Numbered from the stretch's first letter, positions 10,901 through 19,548 are shown. The stretch is DNA of 64,000 bases from Epithemia pelagica (GCA_946965045.2 OX337241.1:992001-1056000), one strand, 5' to 3'. The notes: a model not told the origin generated them from the letters alone. A program made the numbers and translations.

Positions 10901-12221
10901 CGCAAACAAATGGCGCACCACGCAAATTGACTACGTCCTCGCTTACCCGCAGGCACCAGTCGAACGCGAGGTCTACATGGAGATTCCTCGCGGGTACGAA
11001 CTCGCAGACGGAAAGAATAAGCAGGACTACGCATTCAAACTCCATGCAAACTTATACGGGCAAAAACAGGCGGGTCGAGTATGGTTCCAGTACCTCTCGA
11101 AACGACTGGTCGAGGACGTGGGATTCACCAAGTCCAAAATCGATGAGTGTGTGTTTTATAAAGGGAACACAGTGTACGTGTTGTATACAGATGACTCCAT
11201 AATAGCGGGGCCAGATCAAGAGGAGATCGATCAAGTCATACAGGAGATACAAGACGCAGGGCTAAATATCACGGTGGAGGGAGACATAAAAGACTTCCTG
11301 GGGGTAAACATCGAACAGCAACAAGATGGGACAATACTGTTCACCCAACCACACCTGATTGACAAGATCCTGTCAGCCCTTAGACTGGACGGCAAGGAGG
11401 CAAAACCCAAGGACGCCCCAGCCGCATCATCCAGGATCCTCAAACGTCATGACGAATCATCACCTTTTGATAACCACTTCAATTACCGATCGGTAATAGG
11501 AATGATGAATTACCTCGAAGCCGGATCGAGGAGTGATATATCATACGCAACACATCAATGTGCTCGATTTTGTTCCAACCCACGCAAGGAACACAGTGAC
11601 GCAGTGAAATGGCTTGGTCGGTATCTGCTGGGAACCAGAGACAAGGGAATGACCTTCCAACCAGACCAAGACGCAGGATTGGAAGTATACGTGGATGCCG
11701 ATTTCGCAGGCAACTGGGATCCAAAGCAACCCGAGATCGATGCGGATACGGCACGATCGCGACACGGATACATCATCCGCTACAAAGGATGCCCTGTCGT
11801 ATGGAAATCACAGTTACAGACTGAGATAGCCTTGAGCTCGACGGAGAGCAAATACACGGGGTTATCATACGCTTTGAGAGAAGCAATCCCATTGATGGAA
11901 ATCCTGAAGGAGCTGAAGGGACACGGCATCGACATTGCCGACAGCAGGGCAAAACTACACTGTAAGGTCTTCGAGGACAACAGTGGGGCGCTGGAAATGG
12001 CGAAGGTCCATAAATTTCGACCACGAACCAAACACCTGAACGTAAAGCTCCATCACTTTAGGGGATACGTGGAGCGAGGGGATATCACGATCCATGCTAT
12101 TCCCACCACGGAACAACTGAGTGATTATCTCACCAAGCCATTGGCCCAAAACGTTTTGGCACCACTGCAAAAGATGGTGATGGGATGGACGACTACAATT
12201 GTGCGCGAGAGGGAGTGTTAA
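7989..12221 (+). CDS. Copia-type Pol polyprotein (protease-like, integrase, reverse transcriptase, RNase H)
   Basis: Uninterrupted 1410-codon frame. The first ATG is at 7989, just after the LTR; an in-frame GTG inside the LTR was not used. In order: a short basic N-terminus, an aspartic-protease-like site GIDNRCSGC, the HHCC zinc region of integrase ending CSACQYGKATKRP, the integrase core, reverse transcriptase with YTDDS in place of the usual YVDD, and RNase H ending near the polypurine tract. No Gag domain is present. Two active-site positions are altered: the integrase glutamate usual in NGxAER is Lys530 (codon 9576-9578), and the RNase H glutamate usual before Tyr in TEAEY is Lys1288 (codon 11850-11852). 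Both codons are AAA preceded by C. The polyprotein is open but probably unable to integrate or complete RNase H cleavage. Confidence 0.9.
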   Translation: MAHQVVKGILIMTELVTYIVDDNPEEEQDPQDWLSRALHATNKGIERIGGRLHARIKSNRNGRPRSIQHQLNTSRRHKVSLRILAAVIAMSVGMSNGARQVGTFDTDSRLVGIDNRCSGCISHRREDFPGELTECKRAIKGFGGARTYNVWQGTLQWDWDDDQGIPHRMTIPRSYYVPEGHVRLLSPQHWAQTRKNQDKRGGAGTTTTAQHVTLFWNKRENRKTVPIDSEHTNVATFALSGGYESYHQYCRETNTGTKDDDRDPITIDELRVDATVVSDDEDASDDEDNGEPTQEQQGPSDWPMEDEQNDNNKPREFDINGKQATTLDEPAPNIIIDEEERLPTPTAELLQCHYDFGHLPFTKLQRMARDGTLPSRLSKCKVPVCSACQYGKATKRPWRSRNRRDREAERPPSKPGEVVSVDQMESPTPGLIAQMTGFLTKKRYKYTTVYVDQATGLGFVYLQKSSGAEETLEGKLAFERYAMARGVKIAAYHADNSIFKAKAWVDACNRQNQPLTFAGVGAHHTNGKAKRRIRELQDMARTMLIHANRRWKNAITANLWPYAIRHANDCLNAAPNMQQPSKRSPLQLFSNTPVNVNRKHWKLFGCPVYVLDEALQGNKPYHKWKHRARVGIYLGQSPIHNRNVATVLNRFTGHVSPQFHVKFDKSFDTPRQGFLESHWQHKTHFSATPERANVHRTPEPEGGQTPPKTGNKRARIQEPTETPASEPTQQQNDNAQPRNESPPTIPTEDGQDPSETTGTPNTTGEGSTSRQQRRRTTSERRGQREQGGSTPTEPSPSQKTRFGRIIRPVQRLIEIMTTEIVANTTYSEQAVEGELFCLETMFPHDPPASPNDSLLAYKAAASDPDTMYHHQAMKEPDAEQFMNGMQQEMDRQFTDGNFSIIHRSQIPKGEKIFPGVWQMRRKRDIKTREIKKHKARLNFDGSRMEKGIHYDQTYAPVASWASIRLILALVAANKWRTTQIDYVLAYPQAPVEREVYMEIPRGYELADGKNKQDYAFKLHANLYGQKQAGRVWFQYLSKRLVEDVGFTKSKIDECVFYKGNTVYVLYTDDSIIAGPDQEEIDQVIQEIQDAGLNITVEGDIKDFLGVNIEQQQDGTILFTQPHLIDKILSALRLDGKEAKPKDAPAASSRILKRHDESSPFDNHFNYRSVIGMMNYLEAGSRSDISYATHQCARFCSNPRKEHSDAVKWLGRYLLGTRDKGMTFQPDQDAGLEVYVDADFAGNWDPKQPEIDADTARSRHGYIIRYKGCPVVWKSQLQTEIALSSTESKYTGLSYALREAIPLMEILKELKGHGIDIADSRAKLHCKVFEDNSGALEMAKVHKFRPRTKHLNVKLHHFRGYVERGDITIHAIPTTEQLSDYLTKPLAQNVLAPLQKMVMGWTTTIVREREC
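12206..12215 (+). other. Polypurine tract of the copia element
   Basis: A purine run (GAGAGGGAG) lies immediately upstream of the 3' LTR at 12216, overlapping the end of pol. This is the expected primer site for plus-strand DNA synthesis. Confidence 0.75.
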
Positions 12222-12403
12222 AATATTGGAAATATCGCCTCGCGTGCTCAACGGTCACAACGTATGCGCTACACAATTTTGGGGAACGTACACACGATTC
12301 CTACGGGATCAATCCATTCCATTCCACCCTAGATATAACCTTATAATCTCTTTTGCCACCTGAGTCCAACTCATCTACTTGGGCCGTAGGAGAGTTTTCA
12401 CAC
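12216..12403 (+). repeat. 3' LTR of the copia element
   Basis: About 188 bp, beginning TGTTAAAATATTGG directly after the polypurine tract and ending TTTTCACAC before the ATATC target duplication. The last base could belong to the flank, giving a canonical ...CA end. The inverted copy of this end in the 5' LTR keeps the final C, which favours the longer version. Confidence 0.85.
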
Positions 12404-12408
12404 ATATC

Positions 12409-12436
12409 TCATTTCCTCCACCACGATAACAACACG
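12409..12436 (+). repeat. Left arm (inner part) of the interrupted inverted repeat
   Basis: Continuation of 7737-7755 after removal of the copia element. It is an exact reverse complement of 12941-12968 and ends in CACG. Confidence 0.8.
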
Positions 12437-12940
12437 GGCCATGGTGTTGCACAGGTTGTTGTGCACCTATTTGGACTCTTGAAACCTGTCTTCCCAGTCA
12501 TAGACCTCAAACCAATAGTGTAGAATGCATCTGCATCACCAAAGTTTAAAGGTTAAGGCTGTTATGCATCAGACTCATAGGCGCCATGCCTCGTGGCACA
12601 GGCACGGACGCGACGTCTCCCAATTTCGAACGAAGCAACTCAAAGGGACAATATGGCTCTTATCTTGCATTGTTTGAACACCTATTGATCTACAATACTC
12701 ATAACAGTAGTAGTTACGCGCTGCATTGATAGCAAAACATCAACTCTCATGTATTTTCATGCCATCATGGTCTCCTATTGTGCCTGTATTACGCGTCACT
12801 GTATTGGTCATTTCCTAGAGTGGCCCGAATCCACTGTGTCCCTCACAATGCACTGCCATGGTACCCAGATGAAGCATATGATGGTCGGATCATGATGGGG
12901 TGGCCATTGGAGGTCACCAGCAACAACAAAGTTTGATTGT
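12437..12940. other. Spacer between inverted-repeat arms, no gene
   Basis: About 500 bp enclosed by the two arms. No ORF with recognisable motifs and no RNA gene is evident. It could be the body of a non-autonomous element or part of the 3' region of the older retroelement. Confidence 0.5.
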
Positions 12941-13070
12941 CGTGTTGTTATCGTGGTGGAGGAAATGAGATATGCCTACCGTCAAGATCCAGCGAACAGA
13001 GAAGGGGGTGTTTCAACGAAATTACTCCCTCAAAAACACCCCCGCTGGGGGGGTAGGAGCGTGCGGCAGC
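12941..13070 (-). repeat. Right arm of the inverted repeat
   Basis: Bases 12941-12987 are a perfect 47-bp reverse complement of the left arm and retain the uninterrupted copia target. The outer part to about 13070 is imperfect and holds its own GGGGGTGTTT...AAACACCCCC hairpin and a CCCCCGCTGGGGGGG palindrome. Confidence 0.8.
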
Positions 13071-13096
13071 GTTTAAATAGATATTTCCTTTTTTTT

Positions 13097-13112
13097 TGGC
13101 ATGCAGAAACGG
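13097..13112 (+). repeat. Right 16-bp direct repeat, candidate target-site duplication
   Basis: Exact copy of 6311-6326, immediately after a T-rich run. See the left copy for interpretation. Confidence 0.65.
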
Positions 13113-13242
13113 GGACCATGGGAGCAAGTGCACGTCTCATGTCGATCGCCAAGACTCATTGCAGCAGAGAGACGGGAGCAGCGAGGGTGCACACGATAGA
13201 CGAGTGAAACAGGAGAAATGATCAGGGATCACATTGAGACAC

Positions 13243-14478
13243 ATGCGCACAAGACAACCACGCTGGAACTCGTCCCTTGATCGGCAACGTACGGCCATAA
13301 TGACACTGCTTTGTGAAAGGCTTCGTTCCAATGATGAGACCCTTGGACCCATTTTGTATCTGGACGGACGACGGTTTACGGCAAGAAGCATTCAGGACAG
13401 TCTGGAGGATCTCGCCGAGTGCATTCCCTACAACACCCACATTACCGGAGTCAAAATTGGAGAACGCATCGTCCAATCCTTGACGGGGGTGGACTTGGCA
13501 ACCTTGGTGCAACATGTGGCATTGTTCCCAGAGTTGCAGCATTTGGAAATATCCTTGTGGGAACGAGATCTCAATCGAAGGAAACGGATGGATGCATCGA
13601 CATTGGCCACATTTTTGCAATTGGCTCGAAACCTACAGTCGATAGTCTTGTGGCCCTTTCTATGGATTGCCACCGAACAAGACTTGGCCTTGTTGAACGA
13701 CGCGCTATACCAGCATCCGACCTTGCAATCCTTGCATCTATTAAATGTCTTGACTCCGGCCGATCCAACCACCAATTCCATTCACTTGAGTTCCCTCCTC
13801 ACTACAGTGGCCACGGTACCCCACTTGAAACAATTGCAGATTGCACCGGGATTTCAAATCCGACCCACGGGTGGCTTTTTGGGGGCTCACCAGCCGAGCA
13901 GCTCGGAACCGAATGGCTCGTTTCGTTCGTGTTGTGTGACAGAATTGATTCAAAGGGCACCCCGGCTTGAATCCTTGGCCCTTCGCAATTGTGGCTTGAC
14001 CAATGAGCACATTGGCAACCTGGCAACCCACGCACTCAACCGCAATACCACGTTGACTCATTTGGATTTGCGCTTCAATCCTCTAATTACGGGACCGGCA
14101 GTATATCAAGCCTTGGTATCCGTCTTGGAACAGGACAATTTGCACTTGAAACATGTCGATTTGGATGGGATCTCCAGTACGTCTACACTGTTGCCCCTGG
14201 AGGATTTTGTACTGGAACGGGAACTCAATTTTTATTTGCGATTGAATCGGGTCGGACATTACGACTTTTTGCAAAACCCTCAGGCGACACATCGCGATCG
14301 CGTCCGTGTCTTGGAACTGTGTGCTTCCATGGCACGAGAAGCACAGGACGAGGATGTCCCGTACGAAGGAAAGTCGGAGATTCACTTGAATCTGGTCTTT
14401 TATTTGCTCCAACGGAATCCATCCGTCATTTGTCAAGCGGCAGCAACAACAACAACAACCAAACATGCCTCGTCCTGA
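13243..14478 (+). CDS. Leucine-rich-repeat protein (ribonuclease-inhibitor-like)
   Basis: A 411-aa soluble protein starting at the ATG at 13243; an in-frame TTG nine bases upstream was not used. From about residue 100 it shows irregular leucine-rich repeats of the RI type, with LQHLEISL, LQSLHLLNV, LESLALRNCGL and LTHLDLRFNPL as the clearest units. An N-terminal GRRFTARSIQDSLEDL segment resembles the capping region common in diatom LRR proteins. No signal peptide or membrane segment is seen. The C-terminus is a short Ala/Thr tract from ACA repeats just before the stop. Such proteins usually mediate binding; the partner cannot be inferred. Single exon, and the first host gene after the transposon block. 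Confidence 0.75.
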   Translation: MRTRQPRWNSSLDRQRTAIMTLLCERLRSNDETLGPILYLDGRRFTARSIQDSLEDLAECIPYNTHITGVKIGERIVQSLTGVDLATLVQHVALFPELQHLEISLWERDLNRRKRMDASTLATFLQLARNLQSIVLWPFLWIATEQDLALLNDALYQHPTLQSLHLLNVLTPADPTTNSIHLSSLLTTVATVPHLKQLQIAPGFQIRPTGGFLGAHQPSSSEPNGSFRSCCVTELIQRAPRLESLALRNCGLTNEHIGNLATHALNRNTTLTHLDLRFNPLITGPAVYQALVSVLEQDNLHLKHVDLDGISSTSTLLPLEDFVLERELNFYLRLNRVGHYDFLQNPQATHRDRVRVLELCASMAREAQDEDVPYEGKSEIHLNLVFYLLQRNPSVICQAAATTTTTKHASS

Positions 14479-15208
14479 GCTACAAACAGGTAGAGAGGAG
14501 AACGAGAGAGCTCGACAGCTCGATGTCATTTCGTAAAGACTCATGTCTGGCTTTGCGACATGAGGTCGGCCTAAATGGGAACGAGGATCAATGGACGGGG
14601 CAGGAAGTGGGTGTTTTCCAAGGCCCCTTCTTGAAAACATCCATCAATGCAGCTATAAGGAATGTACTCTTCCTAGTAGAGAGGTGTCTTTGAAGGACCT
14701 TGCATAGGTAGGAGTAAAGAGATACTCCTAACTCCTAATACTCCTCTAGAGGAGTAGCAAAAGGAGTAACTATTGACATTGATATGGGTCTAAGTCCTTC
14801 CATGGGTAGCAATGGTAGCTTCAAGACATCGCGAATCGTGACTGATCATGTCTTGACGACATTGAAAGGACAGGCATACGGCCAATCAGAATCGAGATGG
14901 TATGACTTCAAGAAGGGGTGCGTCGACGACACAGAGGCTGACACCATGACCAAAAGTGCCGAACCGAAAAATCCCAAATTCGAAAAAAATGCATTCTTTT
15001 GACATCTGATGATGTTGTCTCTCTCCCTACCCGAATACAAGGTACTGCAAGCCTTGCCATTACGAATAGATGCGCCAGCATTGCGCCACGAAATTCCTTC
15101 TTGTGTTCAAATAGGCTGTTAGCTGTCACTCATACACACACAAGCATCCGCATCATATCATTGTGAAACAATTTCATAGAGAAATCACTGTCCAGAACTA
15201 CTAGCAGG
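14479..15208. other. Intergenic, no gene; AGGAGT-rich patch
   Basis: No gene supported. Bases 14707-14768 contain a cluster of AGGAGT/ACTCCT words in both orientations around a CTCTAGAG palindrome, similar in style to CTAG- and GAGTA-rich patches in other spacers of this window. Confidence 0.5.
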
Positions 15209-16476
15209 ATGTGGAATGCCTTGGGATTGATTTCTTCCGCTGCCACCATTGTGTGGTCCATCCTGACAACCATTCCCAACAAGGAGGGCAAGGAGAAAGG
15301 CTCGCACTCTGTCCAAACTTCCTCAATAGCGACGACGACAAGCACCAACACCTTGTTTCGTGGTTCCATTGGTCCTGAAACCAAACTCTTCTTGTCTGGA
15401 GTTGGTACGTTTTACGTTTTCTCTGTTCGATCGATCGGCTTTGATCCATTCTCACCACTCACAACAACCCCTTTGTCTCCTTTCTTTGGCGCGCGACCGC
15501 AAAACTACTCTATGCGGGCCATGACATTGTCACTGTACATACTTTACATGTCATTTGCACTTGGATAGCCGTTACCTTGGGAACCCAACAAGTGTATCGT
15601 TGGCTTGTGCGACATGGTTACTATCAAAAGATCAAGTATCTATTACTATCACCCTTGTACAATGGATATATCTCCTGTGTCGACAAGAGAGAGGTTCCGC
15701 TACGAAAACCAACTCGAATTTTAGGGACCAAGAATAAGAAAGGCACCAATAGCAACACCCAATCACAACCACAACGACGACGACAAGACGTGGACAGCCG
15801 ACCCGCGGTGCCGTCGGATCATGATGTGACCTCGACCGAGTTTGGATCCGTGACTCGACTTCTTTCACCCGATCTTGTGTCGTCCTTGGTCACGACCGAA
15901 ACTCTTCACATTTCGTGGATTTGCATACAACCCAATTGTGAATTGCCCAGTCAAACCTCTCCCCCCTTTGTCGAGTTTTATTACGTTCTTTCGGGATCGG
16001 GACGGGTGTCACAACAGGGCATGATTGAAACCATGACCATCACGACCGGAGATGCCTTTGTCGTGGATCCCTGTTCGATGCGATGGATCTCGTGCCTGAC
16101 AACATTTCGCCGAGGAAGCAGCGAGGACGAGGACGACGATATCCACGACCATGACAACCAATCATCAGACAATGATTCCTCCTTGATTTTGTTGCGAGTA
16201 ACCGATGGTGGTTCCCTCTATTCCAAGGCGGAATGGAATCACATTCGATTGGATCCCGTCCATGCCGAACGATTGATTCGTCAACAAAGCAACAGCAACA
16301 GTCGTAGTCGTCGTTCTTGGACTACCAAGAGTGGATGGCAACAACTCGTGTCGCAAGGAATGCACCGAGTCCAGCAATTGGCGGCCGAATACACTACTAC
16401 TGGATCCAGTAGTACAAGTACGATCCACAAGGATGACCCTCGCGACAAGGACACGGCCAATCCACGAACGCACTAA
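15209..16476 (+). CDS. Cupin-like protein with N-terminal hydrophobic segments, two exons
   Basis: Exon 1 (15209-15404) and exon 2 (15569-16476) join in phase 1 through a 164-nt intron with donor GTACGT and acceptor TAG, giving 367 aa. The N-terminus MWNALGLISSAATIVWSIL is a likely membrane anchor, and a second moderately hydrophobic stretch spans the splice junction. The centre (around residues 170-230) resembles a cupin barrel: a histidine/glutamate-containing strand, VEFYYVLSGSGRVSQQG, then TTGDAFVVDPCSMRW. The rest is Asp/Ser-rich and Asn/Ser/Arg-rich linker. The usual second metal-binding histidine is not obvious, so a catalytic role is uncertain and a ligand-binding role equally possible. 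Convergent with the next gene. Confidence 0.6.
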
Positions 16477-16690
16477 GGTCTGTGTTTTCGACACAAGAGA
16501 GACTTGTGTTCTGGGTAGAATCGTTATAAATAGTGGCTGTAGACTTTTTTTTCCAAAACGGCATTCTACAGCAGCACAGACCCATTCGGGCGTTATGTAT
16601 TATGGAAGACTCCGTATCAGCACATGGATGCTCTCTGCCATGATGGTTCTTGTGTGTTGTACTACAACAAGAACGACTCGTTGTTGTGGA

Positions 16691-18334
16691 TTAGAGCAAC
16701 ACCTTGACGGCCGGAGCTTGGAGAGAGGTGGCTTGGGCATACATGTGCGCATATCGTTGTTCTTGATCGGGCAAGGGACATTCAAAACTGTCGTGTTCGT
16801 CCACAAACGACTCGGACGAGTCCAAAAAGACCCGGACGGGCACCACGGTCCGAAATTGCCGTCGTTGCACATAGGACCACGACGGCGTTTCCGATGACGA
16901 CGATTGTTGTTGTGAGTCGGTGGGGTGGGAACGCATGGCCCGATGTCGTTGGACATAAGGGGACAAGGAACGGGACGAAGACGACGGCGAACGACGCGGA
17001 GATGGCGATTGGGACATGGACGACGAAGAGGGAGACGAGGATGGAGTGGACACGATCGAGGGCGGTGCCGAGTCTCGAACAGACTCTATACCAACTTCGG
17101 TGCGACGAGGCGTCAGGAGAATCTCGTCTTCTCGAGTATTGGCAACCAACAGTGGCGAATGATGTGTTGTGGTTGTTGCTGTTGGACGTGGTGGGTGCGT
17201 GGGAGGTTTTCGCCGAGGTGGTTCGACCGGACGTGGCGGGATCCCAAGGTGCGGTTCGGTCGCCCTGCAATGGGACAAGGGACTGGAACTGGGCAAAGAC
17301 CTAGGAATCGAGTCGTCCTCACTGTCGCTGTCTTCCGCAACGGTATCCAGAACACGTTCCGCAATCGTTGGCAGCGTTTGTGGTGGAGTACAGGATTGCG
17401 ATTTGTAGGAATTCAGTGGCGGTGGCGGAGGAGGAGGAGGTGGTGGCGGTGTTTGGGTTCCATGGTCCCGAATGGATGGTCGGTTGGGATGGAGCATTTT
17501 CTCCTTGAGCCGTTGTCGCTCTTGCTCCTGTTGGAGGCGCTGTTTCATGGCACGAAAGCGAAGAACCGCCTCGGCAGCGCGCTGTCCAATGTTGCTACTC
17601 GTACCGCTACTCGCCGAGGAGGACGCCAACGACAAGGCCTTGTCGTCGTCGTCGCTCCTTGTACCGGTAGCAGCATCCAGGATTGGGGAACGGGAATTGT
17701 CGTTCGCAGGTGCGCTTCTGCTATCATTCGTGGAGGGCCTGGCAATTACACTCTCGCTCGTGGGCGTGATGGAGTCAATCGAGTCCGGGGATTGTGAGGG
17801 CTTGTCTCCTTCTCCTTCTTCTTCTGCCGGTGCCCCCATCTCGCATTCTTGTTCGGGTGTCTCGAGACGAGGGGGGTCCGTTATTATGTGAGTGTTGGCG
17901 ACTGGAGCTATTTCTTCTTTTCCATCGAATTCCTCGGTACCCTGATCGTTTGCCGTTTTGCATGCTGACACGTCCGGTTTGGCACAAGTCGTAGTAGAGG
18001 GTGGTTGCAGCTTGTGCTTTTGTTCTTGGTAGTATCGATGCAGATTTGTGGCGGGTTGATACTGATTGTTGGTGGGTGGCAAAAAGGGTGGTGGCACGTA
18101 CAAGAGCGACGGACTGGAATTGTACCGATGCATGTACATCGTGTCCTTGTTGTTGTGGAAACGATTCTTTTTATGTCGCACCGCCATTCTCGAAGGCAAT
18201 CGCATCACGGCCTGTGGTGGTGATGGTAGAGGTGCACAATCTTCGTCGTCGTCGTGTGGGGCACGCCGACTGGGATGACATCCACGATCTCGGCGTGGCA
18301 GTTCGGATGTGGGTGACGAGCAGGGAGACACCAT
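16691..18334 (-). CDS. Proline/serine-rich disordered protein
   Basis: A 547-aa single-exon frame from the ATG at 18334. Composition is dominated by Pro, Ser, Asp/Glu and Arg, including an eleven-proline run near the middle and several serine runs. One short predicted helix is visible (residues about 250-280, AAEAVLRFRAMKQRL), probably a coiled coil. No enzymatic motif, signal peptide or membrane segment. The frame is long and open, but such low-complexity sequence can stay open by chance, so expression is not assured. No function assigned. Confidence 0.5.
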   Translation of the reverse strand: MVSPCSSPTSELPRRDRGCHPSRRAPHDDDEDCAPLPSPPQAVMRLPSRMAVRHKKNRFHNNKDTMYMHRYNSSPSLLYVPPPFLPPTNNQYQPATNLHRYYQEQKHKLQPPSTTTCAKPDVSACKTANDQGTEEFDGKEEIAPVANTHIITDPPRLETPEQECEMGAPAEEEGEGDKPSQSPDSIDSITPTSESVIARPSTNDSRSAPANDNSRSPILDAATGTRSDDDDKALSLASSSASSGTSSNIGQRAAEAVLRFRAMKQRLQQEQERQRLKEKMLHPNRPSIRDHGTQTPPPPPPPPPPPLNSYKSQSCTPPQTLPTIAERVLDTVAEDSDSEDDSIPRSLPSSSPLSHCRATEPHLGIPPRPVEPPRRKPPTHPPRPTATTTTHHSPLLVANTREDEILLTPRRTEVGIESVRDSAPPSIVSTPSSSPSSSSMSQSPSPRRSPSSSSRSLSPYVQRHRAMRSHPTDSQQQSSSSETPSWSYVQRRQFRTVVPVRVFLDSSESFVDEHDSFECPLPDQEQRYAHMYAQATSLQAPAVKVLL

Positions 18335-18868
18335 TCTCGTGTTCGTTTCTCTAGGTAATCAGAGGTGCACAAGAATGGAGCAATGGATGATTCCGAGACT
18401 GGAAATGGGATAAAGTCCTGTCTGGAACAGAGGTAATGGGGTCGGGGAATGAAAAAGTGGTACGTTGGTGTGAGATTTTTGGGGGTTGTCGAAGTGGAGA
18501 AGCAAACCCGGGCTAGTCTCTAGTGGTCACTATCACTGAATGTGGACTTCGAGGTTCTGTGCTGGGTCTGAATAATTGTGTGGTTCCATGTTCCATGTCC
18601 AATCTGGCCAAAAAACAACCCACGAGTTGTCCTGGATCCGTGTTTTGTTAGCGCATCGGTTGGTTTGTGTGTGGTCGGCCGACGCGTTGGACGGTTCCGA
18701 ACCGATACGGCGACGGTTCCATGTCCGGTCGGCGTCTGAAAAAATTGTCACGAATGAACTTTCGTAGGTATGGCTTCCGGATGGGCCGGCGCTCCACGAC
18801 TGACCGTCACGTAAATCGCAGTCGCTTTCAAGTCGCGCCGAAACAACACAATCGATGAAAATTCTGCC
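18335..18868. other. Intergenic, no gene recognised
   Basis: About 530 bp between the disordered-protein gene, whose promoter probably lies here, and the first copy of a dispersed repeat. Only short ORFs without motifs. Confidence 0.45.
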
Positions 18869-19407
18869 GACAAAGAGACGGAAGGGAAAGGGAATGATGA
18901 GGCCTATGCAAAACCCAAAACAAGCAAGGAAACGGCACCTACATGAAATGATTCAAACATGATCATTGTGCTCGTTCGCGTCTTTGCCACAAGCACCGGT
19001 CCGTGTCCTGTCATTCTGGAGATAGAATGGTGTCCTGCAGAAATCCTGAGACACTGTAGGAGCGATATTGCTGCAAGCGGATCCAAAGTTGTATCGCCCC
19101 TCATCGCGCTTCATTCGGGAACGTCGCGGAGAAGACAAAAACAGAAGAAGCTGCCATCAGGGCAAGAATCAAAGTTGTTTTCCATACGCAAAACAATTGC
19201 AACTCCAGTATATCGTCTTCTGTCTTTTGGTCATCTCCTTTAGATGTCGATACATTTGTAGAGAGACGAGAAACAGCCCATGGTGTTCACAAACTGTAAT
19301 ATGTGGGAGGTCAACTCTATCCATAGACTAGAGAGGTCCAGTCCCCCATCCATTCGGAAGGACATTATGCATTGTGCTGGAATGTGTGTTGGTTCCGAGT
19401 GTTCGGT
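18869..19407 (+). repeat. Dispersed repeat R1, copy 1
   Basis: Aligns in the same orientation with 28471-29045. Long identical words are shared, for example GGATCCAAAGTTGTATCGCC, CTGCCATCAGGGCAAGAATC (CCGCCATCAGGGCAAGAATC in copy 2), ACATTTGTAGAGAGACGAGAA and CATTCGGAAGGACATT, with small indels between. No open frame longer than about 90 codons is shared. The two copies bracket a ~9-kb transposon-rich island holding the Crinkler-like gene. Confidence 0.8.
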
Positions 19408-19525
19408 ACGTTGGGAGAACAGACGGTTTACTGTAGAGTGCAGCTGACTCGCTGACCGCCAGCCAGCTGTGAAAAATTACCTCACAATACACAAACACCC
19501 AAATGACTCAAAAAGTAGCGCAATC

Positions 19526-19548
19526 GATAGCTCTTGGATAGAGCTATC
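19526..19548. other. Perfect 8-bp hairpin
   Basis: GATAGCTC, a 7-base loop, then GAGCTATC, followed by an A/T run. It could form a stem-loop or be part of a transposon end next to the broken DDE_1 transposase. No further evidence. Confidence 0.4.

Larger units (their letters stand above)
7756..12403 (+). mobile_element. Ty1/copia-type LTR retrotransposon, gag-less, with a rearranged 5' LTR
   Basis: The element carries LTR-like ends, a polypurine tract before the 3' LTR and one long pol frame. It is flanked by ATATC and inserted into an arm of an older inverted repeat. The 5' and 3' LTRs share their first 54 bp in direct orientation, but the next 133 bp are in opposite orientations. No Gag CCHC knuckle is visible, so it probably relies on other elements for Gag. 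Pol contains two catalytic-site substitutions (see the CDS). Confidence 0.85.
6327..13096 (+). mobile_element. 5'-truncated non-LTR-like retroelement with a nested copia insertion
   Basis: The block starts directly after the left 16-bp repeat in the middle of an RNase H coding region and ends at a T-rich run (13088-13097) abutting the right copy. This matches a 5'-truncated insertion with a long target-site duplication. Without the nested copia (7756-12403 plus one 5-bp duplication) the element would be about 2.1 kb: about 1.25 kb of decayed coding sequence followed by a long 3' region with an inverted repeat. The tail is T-rich rather than A-rich in the coding orientation, which is unusual. 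An alternative is two independent elements that happen to sit together. The boundaries rest mainly on the 16-bp repeat. Confidence 0.5.

Noticed and set aside
16925-17797. Plus-strand 290-codon ORF opposite the proline-rich protein
   Set aside because: Arg/Trp-rich shadow of the proline/serine-rich minus frame; no motif of its own.
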